A stretch of DNA of 64,000 bases. Source: Craterostigma plantagineum (Eukaryota; Streptophyta; Magnoliopsida; Lamiales; Linderniaceae). Position numbers and translations under genes: made by a program. The stretch lies in contig JAPQWV010000002.1 in assembly GCA_027422505.1 (NCBI GenBank), positions 24,716,501-24,780,500 on the forward strand, written 5' to 3'. The notes under the pieces are model-generated. The model had not been told where the DNA came from, made no database searches, and was given only the letters and a program-made list of their open reading frames with translations. Positions 11,790-22,408 of the stretch are shown here, in pieces (the first letter of the stretch is position 1; every line of letters begins with the position of its first letter).

Positions 11790-12140
11790 GTCAGATTGAT
11801 CGTGTAAAGATTAGTCGAAGTCCTTGCAGGAGTTCTTTATTCTGACTGTCCAATATTCTGCACCGGTCAGCATGAAGGACCACCTGGAAGCCTTTGTCAC
11901 AGAATTGGCCTATGCTGAACAAGTTATGGCGAAGACCTTCGACGTAAGAGACATCTTTTATCGTCAGATTTTCCAGAATGATGTTCCCAACTCCTAGTGT
12001 GGGACTGAGTCATTATTTCCGAATCTGACTTTTCCATTCGGTCTGTCTTTATAGTTGCTCAGCAGCTCTTGTATTCCCGTTATGTGTGTGGAGCAGCCAG
12101 AGTCGAGGTACCACACATGATCGATCTGCAAAAACAATTA
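11790..12140 (-). pseudogene. Copia-1 aspartic protease
   Basis: Near 12130-12085 the minus strand encodes HVWYLDSGCSTHITG, the catalytic DSG box of Copia protease. Downstream, in shifted frames, come an LTIKDVSYVEGLRHNLFSIG block and a GFQVVLHADRCRI block, typical of the protease-to-integrase join. At least two frameshifts are present. Confidence 0.8.
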
Positions 12141-12188
12141 GAGCGCTTTAGGTACCCACTTGTAAATGGGTCCTCGTGGATTAGCAGA

Positions 12189-12986
12189 TTAAGTCTTAGG
12201 TTCAGATAATATTCCTAAATTATCACAAACCCAAACCATCTTTAAAGATGTGGATTTGGTTTTGCCCATGGTAGGAGACTTGGCCTTTTTGGCTTTTGTC
12301 TTCTTAGGCAGAATCTTAGGAACCCATTTGGGTTGAACCTGGCAGGGAAGGTTAATTTCGGCACGAACAAATGCTTTGGTAGGCTTGATCGAGGAAATGA
12401 TCTTCTCATTGGATAGTCTCCTAAGGTGTTTGCTGGAATCAATCTTAACGGGATACCTTAGGTGAGAACAAGCATGTATAGCGCCATATGCTTTCTTAAT
12501 GGCTGGATATTGTTTCCTACGGGTCATCCTAGAAGCATTTGTTTTAGAATGGATGATTGGTTTCGTAGATGAAGAGCCTATTTCAAAGTTGGTGCTTCTA
12601 AAGATGATATGTTTTAAAGAACAAGTAGAATCAATTAATTGGAGAGATGAAATAGCTCTTTTATTTCTACGAGTGTCTTTTATTTTTACAGAAGGAGAAG
12701 ATAAGCTTGTCACTTTAACATCTATGGGCTCCTTCTTAATATCTAGGCTGGACACTTTTGTCTTCGGTTTCTCTAGCTCAAGTACTACGCTCCCTGTCGA
12801 CGTAGTAGATACAAAGTTAGAGTTGGTATATTTAACATTTTTATTTTTAGACTTGTGATCATTTGAAGACGATTTTTCTTTCTTCGCGCTTTTCAGAATG
12901 AGGAGATGCGTGACAAATGGTGCTTGAGATGGAGGAAGCTTTGAGATTTTCCATCTCTTTTTGGAATTTAGTCTTTTCAGCTTCAA
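12189..12986 (-). pseudogene. Copia-1 lysine/serine-rich gag-protease spacer
   Basis: This 265-residue open frame is very rich in Lys and Ser. It includes KPKWVPKILP-like and KAKKAKSPT stretches and has no recognisable fold. It lies between the coiled-coil gag extension and the protease. Its length and composition suit the nucleic-acid-binding spacer of some plant Copia elements. A separate function cannot be assigned. Confidence 0.55.
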
Positions 12987-13037
12987 AATTCTCTCTTTCT
13001 TTATCTAAGGCAATTCGTAATTCCTCTATTTTCTTAA

Positions 13038-13748
13038 CTATAGGAGGAATGCAGAGAGAACTTTCAGAACGATGAGATTGAACTTCCTCATTTTTGGCAT
13101 GATCTTCAAGAAAATTAACAGTTCAAGGCTCCAGCCCTTGGGAGATACCCAAGTTTTGTCGCGTTGATTCAGTTCGATGTATGAAAAGGGTATTTCAGCC
13201 CTTGTAATGGCTTGTCTCTTGGCTTCTTCTTCCTCAAATATTACTTTTGAGTTGGTAAAATTCATAAGAGAAGTTAGTCCGAGACCCATGTACGAGATAT
13301 CATAAAGTTGTTTACAATCAACTTTCTTGAGGTTATGTGGGTTCTCATAGCCTAAGTCATACCTATGGTCATAGAATTCTAAGTCCTTGGCTGATTCAAG
13401 AATATAGTTTGATCAGTATGTGCCCTTTTCACAACAAGATCTTCTAACTTCTTGATTTTAGTATATAGCTTCTTACGCTCATCTCCTAAGAGAGCAAAGT
13501 TGTTCTCCACCGTTACCTTGGCAGCTTGACAGGCATCTAGGTCCTGCGCAAGTTCACAAACCTTAATATTGGATTTATCTAATTGGTCTTCAAGGTTAGT
13601 GATCTTGGAAGTTGCTTCTGTTATTCTACAATTGAGATTAACTTTCTCATTGAGATTTCTAAGCAAGCAATTATAGTTATTTTCTAACCTGTCTTCTAAT
13701 TCCTTCACTTTGGAGCTATGCTTCTCTAACGAAATATGCTTAGTCTCG
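13038..13748 (-). pseudogene. Copia-1 gag extension, coiled-coil part
   Basis: Residues read here (13379-13748) form heptad-rich sequence such as VKELEDRLENNYN and ITNLEDQLDKSN, a predicted coiled coil. The frame continues across Athila-B into the segment ending at 26890. A further fragment (13038-13289) shows IPFSYIELNQRDKTW. Copia gag proteins with this extra coiled-coil region occur in several plant families. It probably mediates self-association, which is an inference. Confidence 0.6.
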
Positions 13749-13931
13749 CTAAGTGATAAACGTATTTCAATGCGTTTATCGTAGTATTTATTTGGGGTAT
13801 AATAGAGCTTTAGCAATCAATTTATACATTTATTCGATATATTTACACTTATTTTGTTATTGAAGGGGCTTAGGACGAGTTTCGGGCGAAAACGAGGCAA
13901 AACGGTGCGAAAACGACGAACACTGCCAGGT

Positions 13932-14237
13932 GTCACGGCCGTGACACCTTGTGCACGTGTCCGTGACACAGACCAGAGCCAGAACCTTGAAGACGTCACA
14001 GCCGTGACGCATAGTGCACCTGGCCGTGACGTGGGACAGAACGCGAAGAGGACATCACTGCCTATTGTCACGGCCGTGACGGTTGATGCACTTGACCGTG
14101 ACACTCGGCAGAGAGTTGGGCTGAGGACTGTCACGGCCGTGACATCCGATGTTTTTGGCCGTGACGTGTGCCATAATTTTACGTGCGTCGAGTCGGTGAT
14201 GGTCACGGCCGTGACGGCCCATGTCCCAGGCCGTGAC
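13932..14237. repeat. Five 36-nt GTCACGGCCGTGAC palindrome units in the U3 region
   Basis: Units start at 13932, 13995, 14067, 14130 and 14202. Each is exactly 36 nt, opening GTCACGGCCGTGAC (unit 2 has CAG for CGG) and closing with CCGTGAC. Spacers alternate 27, 36, 27 and 36 nt. The core TCACGGCCGTGA is a perfect palindrome. Each unit can also pair its opening GTCACGG with its closing CCGTGAC. The array ends 16 bases before the TATA box, which suggests a U3 enhancer or repressor site. Confidence 0.9.
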
Positions 14238-14252
14238 CGTAGCGGGAATCAG

Positions 14253-14260
14253 TATAAAAA
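14253..14260 (+). promoter_or_regulatory. Athila-B LTR TATA box
   Basis: TATAAAAA lies directly after the palindrome array. The same sequence occurs in the 3' LTR at 25920-25927. Transcription would be expected to start about 30 bases downstream. Confidence 0.7.
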
Positions 14261-15214
14261 GCCCAAATTCAATCCAGAAAGAGGATGACTGACCAGAGAT
14301 CAAACCTAATCTTTCAAGAGACGAAAAAGAGCACAAAAGAACGCAGAATTACGTCCTGGAGCGCAAGAGACGGATCAACGACGCAATCACGCCCAATTGA
14401 TCAGAGAACGAAGATTCATCACGCTAGCATCGATAATTCGCCAGTATTCAAGATCATGAGTCCTTCTTCTCCATTCTCTACTTCTTTCGCTGTTCTCCCT
14501 TCTATTATGAGCAGCTAAATTCCCTTTTGTGTTTGGGATTAGATGTACGCTAGGATTATTCGTACTTAATACATATGTTTATCGTGATTTGCGTGCTATT
14601 TATTGTTCTATGAATTTGTTTCTTCGCTTTAATATGTCTATGTGTTAAAGTGAATGTATGGAAAATCGTTTAGGGCGACAGCTAAATAACGATTAGGCCG
14701 TTCGTAGAAGATAGGAATTGAGTATAGGGCGAAAGCAAATACTCGATCCTCGTTATTAGTAATTACTGAATTTTAGATCCCCACGAGCATTTAGGGCGAC
14801 AGCAAATTCGCGAGTGGGTAGGAAAATTACTACGATCTAGTCAAGAATTACGTAGGCACGATATTTCATTGTCTTAGGCGATCACACCTAGCGGGATTCG
14901 AATCCCGAGCACATCTTTATTATCCGAAAGCTTCGTACCAGTTTTAAGCATGTTCTTTGAATTTCTAGTTGATTCAGGAGCGGTCTGTTAGGTTAAGTCA
15001 TAAAACAATTTGCGTATTTTATTTAGGCTAAATATCGAGTCGATAGGCCACTACTAGTACTTGATTTATTCCTTGTGTTCGATACTCGTTTACTCACTTT
15101 ACTGCACTACAACCGATAGGTCCACTACCTATCGCACGTCGATGATAGTAATTAGGTATTCGTTTTAATTATTACTTGTCGCACTTTTCATTCACACACC
15201 ACGTGTCGATCAAG

Positions 15215-15232
15215 TGGCGCCGTTGCCGGGGA
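15215..15232 (+). other. Athila-B primer binding site (tRNA-Asp)
   Basis: TGGCGCCGTTGCCGGGGA starts two bases after the LTR. It is the exact complement of the tRNA-Asp 3' end including CCA, the primer typical of Athila/Tat-type plant elements. Confidence 0.9.
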
Positions 15233-15432
15233 ATAAATTGATATTAGGAACACCGTAGTTCGGTACTTTAGCCACTTTTATTTTGATGTTTTCTTTGTTT
15301 TTACTATTTGCGTTATTTGTGTTATTTGCGTTAGTTGTTTTCCTGCGTCGTGATTAGTCTAGTATTTTTTCAACATATTTATTTATTCCTTTGCTAGTTT
15401 TTGTTTTCATTGAAGGTACGACTCAGCGATGA

Positions 15433-16842
15433 ATGACCCGAAGCCATCGATCGGGTCCCATAGTTGACGCAGACCCAGATTTCGAGCGGAAGTTACGCAG
15501 GAAACTCAAGTACGACACCGAAGGAGCTTCCACTAGCTCTCACGACCATCTCGTTAGCTATTCAGAGGATAGTTCGCAGGAATCTGTCCAAAATTCTCGT
15601 GTAGAGGCAGCCGTAGATAGTCCCTACACAGAAGTAGACATGGCGGACCATAGAGTGCCCATCCACGAGGAGGAGCCATCACTTCAGGACGTCCTCAAGA
15701 ATGCCGCCCTAGGCGGTACGGAGTCGGTGATTGTCATCCCGCCGATCGAGAACAACAACTTTGAGCCGAGGCACTCTTGGCTTCAGATGATATTCCAGAC
15801 GGCCCAGTTTGAGGGTAACCCCGACGACGACCCTTACTCCCATCTGAAGGCGTTTCTGACAGTGACCGACGCCAACAAAATCAACGGGGTCCCGGGCGAC
15901 GCGATCAAGCTGATGCCATTCCCGTTCTCGCTCAAGTTCAGGGCAAAAGACTGGTTAGATATGTTGCCGCCCAGATCGATCACTACCTGGGAGGAGATGC
16001 GAGCCGCCTTCATCACCACTACTTCCCACTGTCGAAGGTGCTCAGACTAAAAATGGAGATATCTCTATTTCATCAGAAGGATTCAGAAAACCTCTACGAG
16101 GTTTGGGAACGATACAAGGCGCTATTGAAGAGGTGCCCCACAGCACGGGATGTCGAAGGCAGCCCAGATCAACCGATTCCACGAGGGGCTCAACGACCAG
16201 ACTGTCCATATGCTAGACGGAGCCGCAGGAGGAGGACTCGTGAAACTCAACGCAACCGACGCTTGGAACCTGATTGAGGACTACTCGAGGAACAGTTTCA
16301 TGAGGGGCAATACCAGGATGAAGACAACAGGCGTATTTAGAGTGAGCGAGGAGACGGCCACAAATGCTAAATTCGAGGCGCTTCAGCAACAGATTGCTGC
16401 GATGAATTCTCAGTTACAGACAGTCATCGGCGCACTACTCCCGAAATCCGGGCAGACTCATCCCGTGAATGCCGTGACGACAACTGCACCGACGCAGCAC
16501 ACGCCATACGTGCCATTGTGCGGGATCTGTGGCACAGCCCACGAAACATCTGAATGCCAACTCGAGCAGTCGCTGGAGCACGTAGACTATATGGGCAATT
16601 ACCAAGGTGGCCAGCGAAGCTTCCAACCCCGAGCGCACCCCAATCTGGCGGACGGGAATCAGAATCACCAGAGGCAAGGGCCGCCTGGATTTCAGCCTAG
16701 GTCGTCCGGTTTCCAAAACGGGGCGCCACGCCAATACCAGAACGCGCCCGCAGGAGGATCCGACGACATGAGGGAGATGAAGGACATGATGAAGGCACTC
16801 CTCACGAATTTCAGTAGCACCACCGCAGCCCACAAAAGCTGA
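15433..16842 (+). pseudogene. Athila-B gag (frameshifted)
   Basis: The start is MTRSHRSGP, matching the MTR start of Athila-A gag. The capsid part (15433-16040) contains a FEGNPDDDPYSHLKAFL block and then MPFPFSLKFRAKDWL. A shift near 16035 moves the frame, and another near 16140 precedes INRFHEGLNDQTVHMLDGAAGG. A zinc-knuckle-like CGICGTAHETSEC follows at about 16520-16560. The frame ends at 16842 with a stop. It encodes the structural particle protein but is now broken into at least three frames. Confidence 0.85.
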
Positions 16843-17850
16843 ATGTCGAAGATGGAGGAGTACATGGAGGCGAACGACGTGCGTGCCCAGAACACGGACG
16901 CACTAGGTGGGCCAGATGGCGAAGCAGTTGGCGGGGCGTACTCAGGGATCGCTCCCAAGCTACACCGAGCCGAACCCAAAGGAGTATTGTAAGGCGGTGA
17001 TGCAGAGGAATGGGCGAGAACTGCAAGAAGTGCCCGCCAAGAAGAAGGCCAAGGAGAACGCCAACTTCGAGAGCCACGACGAGCCCGAAGTGGAGGAGAT
17101 CAGAGGCGACGATGTCGAGAAGGCAGACGTTGAGAAGGAGAAGGTCGAGCCCAAGAAGGAAAAGGTAAAGGAGATCAAGCAACCACTGGTGAAGCCATAC
17201 CAGCCGAAATTCCTTACCCGGCTCGACTGAAGAAGGACAAGGACGAGGCACAGTTTGGTAAATTTATGGGTATGTGTAAAGAGTTGCATATTAACTTACC
17301 GTTTGTTGAAGCTATTACGCAGATGCCCAGCTTGCCAAGTTCTTGAAGGATCTAGTGACGAACAGAAGGAAGCTCGAACACGTCTCCACCGTATGCCTGT
17401 GAGGGGAGTGCTCAACGATACTCCAGAGCAAGATCCCGAAGAAGCTTAAGGACCTAAGGAGTTTTACTGTTCCCTGTCTTATAGGAGATTTAGTGATTGA
17501 GCGGGCGTTAGCAGACCTAGGCGCTAGCATTAATCTTATGTCGTATTCTATGTTTAAGCGTTTAGGACTAGGTGAGCCACGACCCACAAGGATGAGCCCC
17601 CAGATCACTAAAGTACCCTCGAGGCGTTATCGAGGATGTCCTAGTTAAGGTTGACAAGTTTGTGATTCCCGCTGATTTCGTCATTTTAGATATGGAGGAA
17701 GATGAAAATGTCCCCTTGATTCTAGGTAGACCATTCTTAGCCACGGGGGAGACCATGATAGACGTTTAGGAATGGGATGTTAACCTTGACGGTAGATGGG
17801 GAAAAGGTTACTTTTAATATGGCCGACTCGATGAAAAAGAGTAACGAGCA
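16843..17850 (+). pseudogene. Athila-B gag-protease linker and aspartic protease
   Basis: A charged Lys/Glu-rich linker (16907-17230) leads into the Athila block with a NLPFVEAI-type segment near 17290-17320. The protease shows ADLGASINLMSYSMFKRLG, with the catalytic Asp codon at 17514-17516, then [20 protein letters not shown] at about 17675-17735 in another frame. At least three shifts or stops interrupt it. The DLGA box replaces the usual DSGA/DTGA, as is common in this lineage. Confidence 0.8.
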
Positions 17851-17852
17851 GG

Positions 17853-19083
17853 ATGATAAGTGCTATTTTTAGACGGCACGATTTCCTATTCTCTATGCAA
17901 GGTCTGTCACAGGTCGAAAATCAGGACATGTACACTCTTATGGCGATCGACGAGTGTGGGGAGGAGGTCGACGAACCTATCATAGCCATCGACGAGAGCA
18001 GCGAAGAGGACAAGGAAAAGAGCTCAGTCGAGGAGCCACCGGTCCTAGAATTGAAGCCGTTGCCCGACCACCTCGAGTACGCGTTCCTAGGCAGCAACGA
18101 TGGACTGCCAGTCATCATATCGTCGAGCCTCAACGACGGACGGAAGGACCAGCTCTTAGACGTGTTGAAGGCGCACAAGAAGGCTTTGGCGTGGAAGATA
18201 TCCGACATAAGGGGTATCAACCCGAGCTATTGCACGCACAAGATCCTCATGGAGGACAATTTCAAGCCGGTCGCTCAACGTCAAAGGCGCCTCAATCCCA
18301 ACATGAAGGACGTTGTCAAGAAGGAGGTGATCAAGTTGCTAGACGCGGGGATGATCTATCCCATTTCAGACAGTGCATGGTCAGCCCGGTCCAAGTGGTC
18401 CCAAAGAAGGGAGGCATGACGGTCGTCACCAGCGACAAGAACGAACTGATTCCGACGAGGACGGTGACTGGATGGCGCGTCTGCATCGACTACAGGAAGT
18501 TGAACGATGCGACGAGAAAGGATCTTTTTCCTTTACCGTTTATTGATCAGATGTTAGAAAAGCTCGCCGGTAATTCATTTTACTATTTTCTTGATGGTTT
18601 GTCAGGTTATCTGCAGATCCCCATAGCGCCAGAGGACCAAGAGAAGACCACTTTTACGTGCCCGTTCGGGACGTTCGCGTACCGAAGGATGCCGTTCGGC
18701 CTCTGCAATGCCCCAGCCACCTTCCAGCGATGCATGATGGCCATATTTGACGAACTGGTATGTGAGGTAATGGAGGTATTTATGGATGATTTTTCTGTTT
18801 TCGGGTCGTCATTCGATGTATGTTTATCAAATTTAAAGCTCGTACTCGCACGATGCGGGGAGACGAACTTGGCATTTAATTGGGAAAAGTGCCACTTTAT
18901 GGTTCGGGAGGGTATCATTCTCGGTTGTAAGATTTCCTCTAAAGGAATCAAAGTGGATCAGGCTAAGTTAGAGACTATAGAAAAATTGCCTGTCCCCTCG
19001 AACGTGAAGTCGATTAGAAGTTTCCTAGGACATGCGGGTTTTATCGTAGGTTTATTAAAGACTTCTCTAAGATCGCAAGACCC
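17853..19083 (+). pseudogene. Athila-B reverse transcriptase
   Basis: The N-terminal section reads LKPLPDHLEYAFLG to KEVIKLLDAGMIYPISDSAW, and then a one-base loss near 18378 shifts the frame. The rest is long and well kept: GWRVCIDYRKLNDATRKD, FYYFLDGLSGY with the first catalytic Asp, TCPFGTFAYRRMPFGLCNAP, and the catalytic FMDD box near 18780-18792. A second shift occurs near 19040, at the conserved GHAGF(Y) block. The active-site aspartates are all present, unlike in Athila-A. Confidence 0.88.
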
Positions 19084-19600
19084 ATGTCTAGGTTGCTAGA
19101 AAAAGATGCCCCATTTGATTTTAATGACGCGTGCCTGCATGCCTTTAATTTACTTAAGGAGCAACTTATCGCAGCACCTATTATGGTCGCCCCCGATTGG
19201 GGGCTACCCTTTGAACTAATGTGCGATGCTAGTGACTATGCAGTTGGGGCAGTGCTAGGGCAGCGTAAGGACAACCATTTCAGGCCAATCTATTACGCGA
19301 GTAAGATGCTAGACGCAGCCCAGGCCAACTACACGATCACTGAAAATGAGCTGTTGGCCGTCGTGTTCGCTTTCGACAAGTTCAGGTCATATCTCATCCT
19401 ATCCAAGGTTATTGTTTTTACTGACCACTCTGTTCTTAAGTATCTGTTAGCAAAGCCAGATGCGAAGCCTCGACTGATCAGATGGATCCTGCTGCTTCAA
19501 GAATTCGATATAGAGATCCGGGACAAGAAGGGTGCAGAGAACTTAGCGGCGGATCACCTCTCTCTACTAGAGGAGTCCGAGATATACCATAAGGACGAAA
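19084..19600 (+). pseudogene. Athila-B RNase H
   Basis: The frame 19084-19938 covers this domain without interruption. It shows [18 protein letters not shown] with the first catalytic Asp, [22 protein letters not shown] with the catalytic Glu, [14 protein letters not shown] with an Asp, and the closing ADHLSLLE. It is the best-preserved domain of the element. Confidence 0.88.
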
Positions 19601-20960
19601 GGGCGATACATGACCGGTTCCCAAACGAACATCTTTACTCGATACAGGTGGTAAGTGACGACACTCCCTGGTTCGCAGATTACGCTAACTATCTTGTTGC
19701 GAGGGTCCTACCAAAGGAGTACACCAGTCAGCAAAAGAAGAAATTCTTTTCTGATTTGAGGTACTACTTTTGGGAAGACCCGTATCTTTTCGAGCGATGG
19801 GCAAACCAGGTGATACGACGATGCGTTGCTGCTCCAGAGATGATGCAGATCCTTAGGCACTGCCACAAAGGACCGACCAGAGGGCACTACGCAGCCAACA
19901 GAACCGCTCAGAAGGTGTTGGAAAGCGGATTCTACTAGCCCACGATCTTCAAGGACGCCCAAAGGTATGTTGACACTTGTTATCAGTGTCAGCGCGCAGG
20001 TAATCTCTCGAAACGCGACGAAATGCCCCAGAACTTCATCCTGGTTTGTGAGATCTTTGATGTGTGGGGTATAGATTTTATGGGTCCGTTTCCTAGCTCA
20101 TACAATAATAAGTATATCCTGGTTGCCGTCGATTATGTGTCTAAGTGGGTCGAGGCACAAGCTTTACCCATGAACGATGCTAGGGAGGTCGTTAGATTTT
20201 TACGAGCACTGTTTTCACGTTTTGGGGCGCCTAGGTGCATTATTAGCGATAGGGGTACACATTTCTGTAACATCCAGTTTGCACGCACTTTAGAATATTA
20301 CGGTGTTAGACATAGCCTAGCCACCCCGTACCACCCCAAGCTAGTGGTCAAGTCGAAGTAGTGAACCGCGAGTTGAAACGCATTCTAGAGAAAACCATAG
20401 AGGGGAACCATAGGGAGTGGGCAAATAAGTTGAACGATGCACTTTTGGCATATAGGACTGCATATAAGACACCCATAGGCACTACACCGTATAGACTAGT
20501 CTATGGAAAGGCATGTCACCTCCCCGTAGAAATAGAGCATAAAGCATATTGGGCCATTAAGTCCTTGAATCTTGATTTGGGGAACGCCAGCGGAAAGAGG
20601 CAACTACAAATAAATGAGTTAGATGAATGGCGTTTATCGGCTTACGATAACGCTCGCATGTATAAGGAACGTTCCAAAGCCTATCATGATAAAAAGATTA
20701 GGCAAAGGCGAGAGTTTCAGGAAGGCGATCAAGTCCTCCTTTTTAACTCTCGACTTAGGCGCTTTCCCGGCAAACTAAGATCACGATGGTCGGGACCGTT
20801 CACTGTTACCCGTGCTTTTCCTTATGGTACTGTTACGCTTTCAAGTATGGAGTAGGGTACCTTCAAAGTGAACGGCCACAGGTTGAAGCACTATCACGCA
20901 GGCGAGGAAGACGTGACCGAAAAGGAGGTGTTGTACCTGGACTTCCAGACTTGAGCGAAC
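19601..20960 (+). pseudogene. Athila-B integrase
   Basis: The zinc domain H-H half lies in [16 protein letters not shown] and the C-C half in CYQCQRAGN. Between them a TGG to TAG change (about 19936) stops the frame. The core follows with [14 protein letters not shown] (first Asp) and IISDRGTHF (second Asp). A one-base loss near 20340 shifts the frame just before the catalytic Glu, which is seen as VVNRELKR in the next frame. The C-terminal part (20361-20855) ends after RWSGPFTV and a final shift. Two lesions alone would abolish integration. Confidence 0.88.
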
Positions 20961-20991
20961 GAAAAGACGTCCGGCTAAAGACGGTAAAGCA

Positions 20992-21014
20992 AGCGCTTCT
21001 TGGGAGGCAACCCA
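20992..21014 (+). other. 23-bp non-coding motif shared with Athila-A
   Basis: The motif begins AGCGCTTCTTGGGAGGCAAC and ends CCA. It is identical at 23 of 23 positions to the minus-strand sequence at 35653-35675 in Athila-A. In both elements it lies just after the end of the integrase frame. It contains a TGGG...CCCA mini-hairpin. Its role is unknown; a splice, packaging or post-transcriptional signal is possible. Confidence 0.75.
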
Positions 21015-21057
21015 GGTATTTTCTTTTATGTGTTAGCCATTAGCAAAAAAAATGTAG

Positions 21058-21398
21058 GTCACGGCCAACGGCTTTACACGTCACGGCCGTGACAGGCGTA
21101 CATACGCCCACTGCCATACATCACGGCCTATGGCTTAAACCGTCACGGCCGTGACTGACCTAGAGGTACTCACTGCCCACTGTCACGGCCAGACACATAT
21201 GTGTCACGGCCGTGACGTCCCCCAGATGCCCATCTGCCTATTGTCACGGCCAATGGCTTAAGCCATCACGGCCGTGACGACAAAAAAAAAATAATCGACC
21301 GCGTCACGGCCTTTGACGTATACGTCACGGCCGTGACCGGTGGCAGAGACGGACACTGCAAAGTGTCACGGCCAAGACCTCTATAGGTCATGGTCGTG
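21058..21398. repeat. Six ~61-bp hairpin units with GTCACGGCC/GGCCGTGAC outer stems
   Basis: Each unit has a 9-bp outer stem, GTCACGGCC on the left and GGCCGTGAC on the right, about 36 nt across. The inner sequence differs between units yet is self-complementary: ACACATATGTGT in unit 3, ATGGCTTAAGCCAT in unit 4, TGACGTATACGTCA in unit 5, near-perfect in units 2 and 6. Unit starts are about 61 bp apart. Unit 6 shows C-to-T type decay in its right arm. The right arm of every intact unit recreates the TCACGGCCGTGA palindrome of the LTR. Confidence 0.9.
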
Positions 21399-21404
21399 AC
21401 CTGC

Positions 21405-21620
21405 ACGATTTTAAGTAGAATAAAATCCTTTTTCCTTTCTTCTCTATCTCTTCCTCTTCTCTCTCTCGTCTCGCGATCTTTCCCTCCCTCTCGTCTCTCT
21501 CAAAACGAAAACCACCTCCCTCCAACACCAACACCACCTCCGATCACCGCCGCCCTCCCAACTCCGGTGACACCCGCAAGACCACCCTCGACCCCCATTT
21601 AATTTGATTAAGAATACAAG
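21405..21620 (+). promoter_or_regulatory. Pyrimidine-rich leader upstream of Athila-B ORF2
   Basis: An AATAAAAT stretch near 21419 is followed by a CT-rich tract (21427-21505) resembling plant Y-patch and initiator sequence, then a proline-coding CA/CC-rich segment. It sits between the second palindrome array and an intron-like segment. This mirrors the LTR order of array, TATA and leader. That it is a promoter is an inference. Confidence 0.45.
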
Positions 21621-22403
21621 GTATTATTTTTGCCCTATCTACTCCGAATTCGGAAATTTTGTACATAATTGCTAATTTTGGGGATACTTTCTGATATTCT
21701 TCGTTCACTATGTGCCATAGATGCTACAGAAATGCTCGATTACGTTAATTTGCGGATGATTTTCGAAATTTCTACGAAGAACCCTAATTTCGAATTTGGG
21801 GTTTTTCAAAATTGAGTCCAATTTCGTATTCTTCATGCTTTTTCATGGCTATATATATGTGAATAACACTTTGGGCATGCTTAATTACGTGATATTGAGG
21901 GTTAATTTTGAAGTTCAACGACGAACCCTAATTTTCATATTTGGGGATTTTCGAAATTGGGTATAATTTGGTGTTACATTTGCTCCTTTATGATGATTAC
22001 ATGCCAATAACACACCTTGGGAATCCTTAATTTGCTTATTTGGTTCATTAATTTCGAATTTAGCACACAGACGAACCCTAACTCTAAATTTGGGGCTTTT
22101 TGGACAGTATTATCGAAATTGGTTACTCTGATTATGTGGGTTCGTTTTGAGTTCTATTATTACTTCTGTGCGCACTTTTGCTTGCTTGATTTTGAAACTA
22201 TCTTATGAATGGGTACGTTGGTTGCTATAATTTGGGACTTGCTATGCATACCTTCACCTGCACGTTATATGTTCGATAAAATGCCACTTTGAGTTTTTCA
22301 TGAGTTATTGCATATGCAAGTTACACCTTTGTCGCTATTTTGGTCGAGTCACGCTGCTTTGAATTTAATTGATATACTCGTTGAGCTCACATCTCTTTTC
22401 TAG
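21621..22403 (+). other. Intron-like segment before ORF2 with three ~145-bp internal repeats
   Basis: It starts CAAG|GTATTATTTT and ends TCTCTTTTCTAG|GT, good plant splice signals, and is T-rich and stop-rich throughout. Inside, the block GAACCCTAATTT...ATTTGGGG recurs near 21780, 21923 and 22073. The ORF2 ATG lies five bases after the proposed acceptor. Splicing is predicted, not shown. Confidence 0.5.
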
Positions 22404-22408
22404 GTACT

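Larger units (their letters stand above)
13754..15212 (+). repeat. Athila-B 5' LTR
   Basis: This 1459-bp LTR holds a palindrome array (13932-14237) followed by a TATA box (14253-14260). The downstream part has three copies of TAGGGCGA(C/A)AGC (near 14671, 14716 and 14789). Compared with the 3' LTR it has an extra 47-bp segment (13930-13976) holding the first palindrome unit. Confidence 0.93.

Noticed and set aside
13817..14336. Open frames on both strands with repeated VTAVT peptides (also at 25574-26003)
   Set aside because: The palindrome TCACGGCCGTGA reads alike on both strands and the 36/27-nt spacing is a multiple of three, so repeats stay open in all directions. They lie in LTR U3 and are not coding.
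16435..17289. Minus-strand frames of 95-146 residues inside Athila-B gag
   Set aside because: They are antisense shadows of GC-rich gag coding sequence, with low-complexity Leu/Ser composition.
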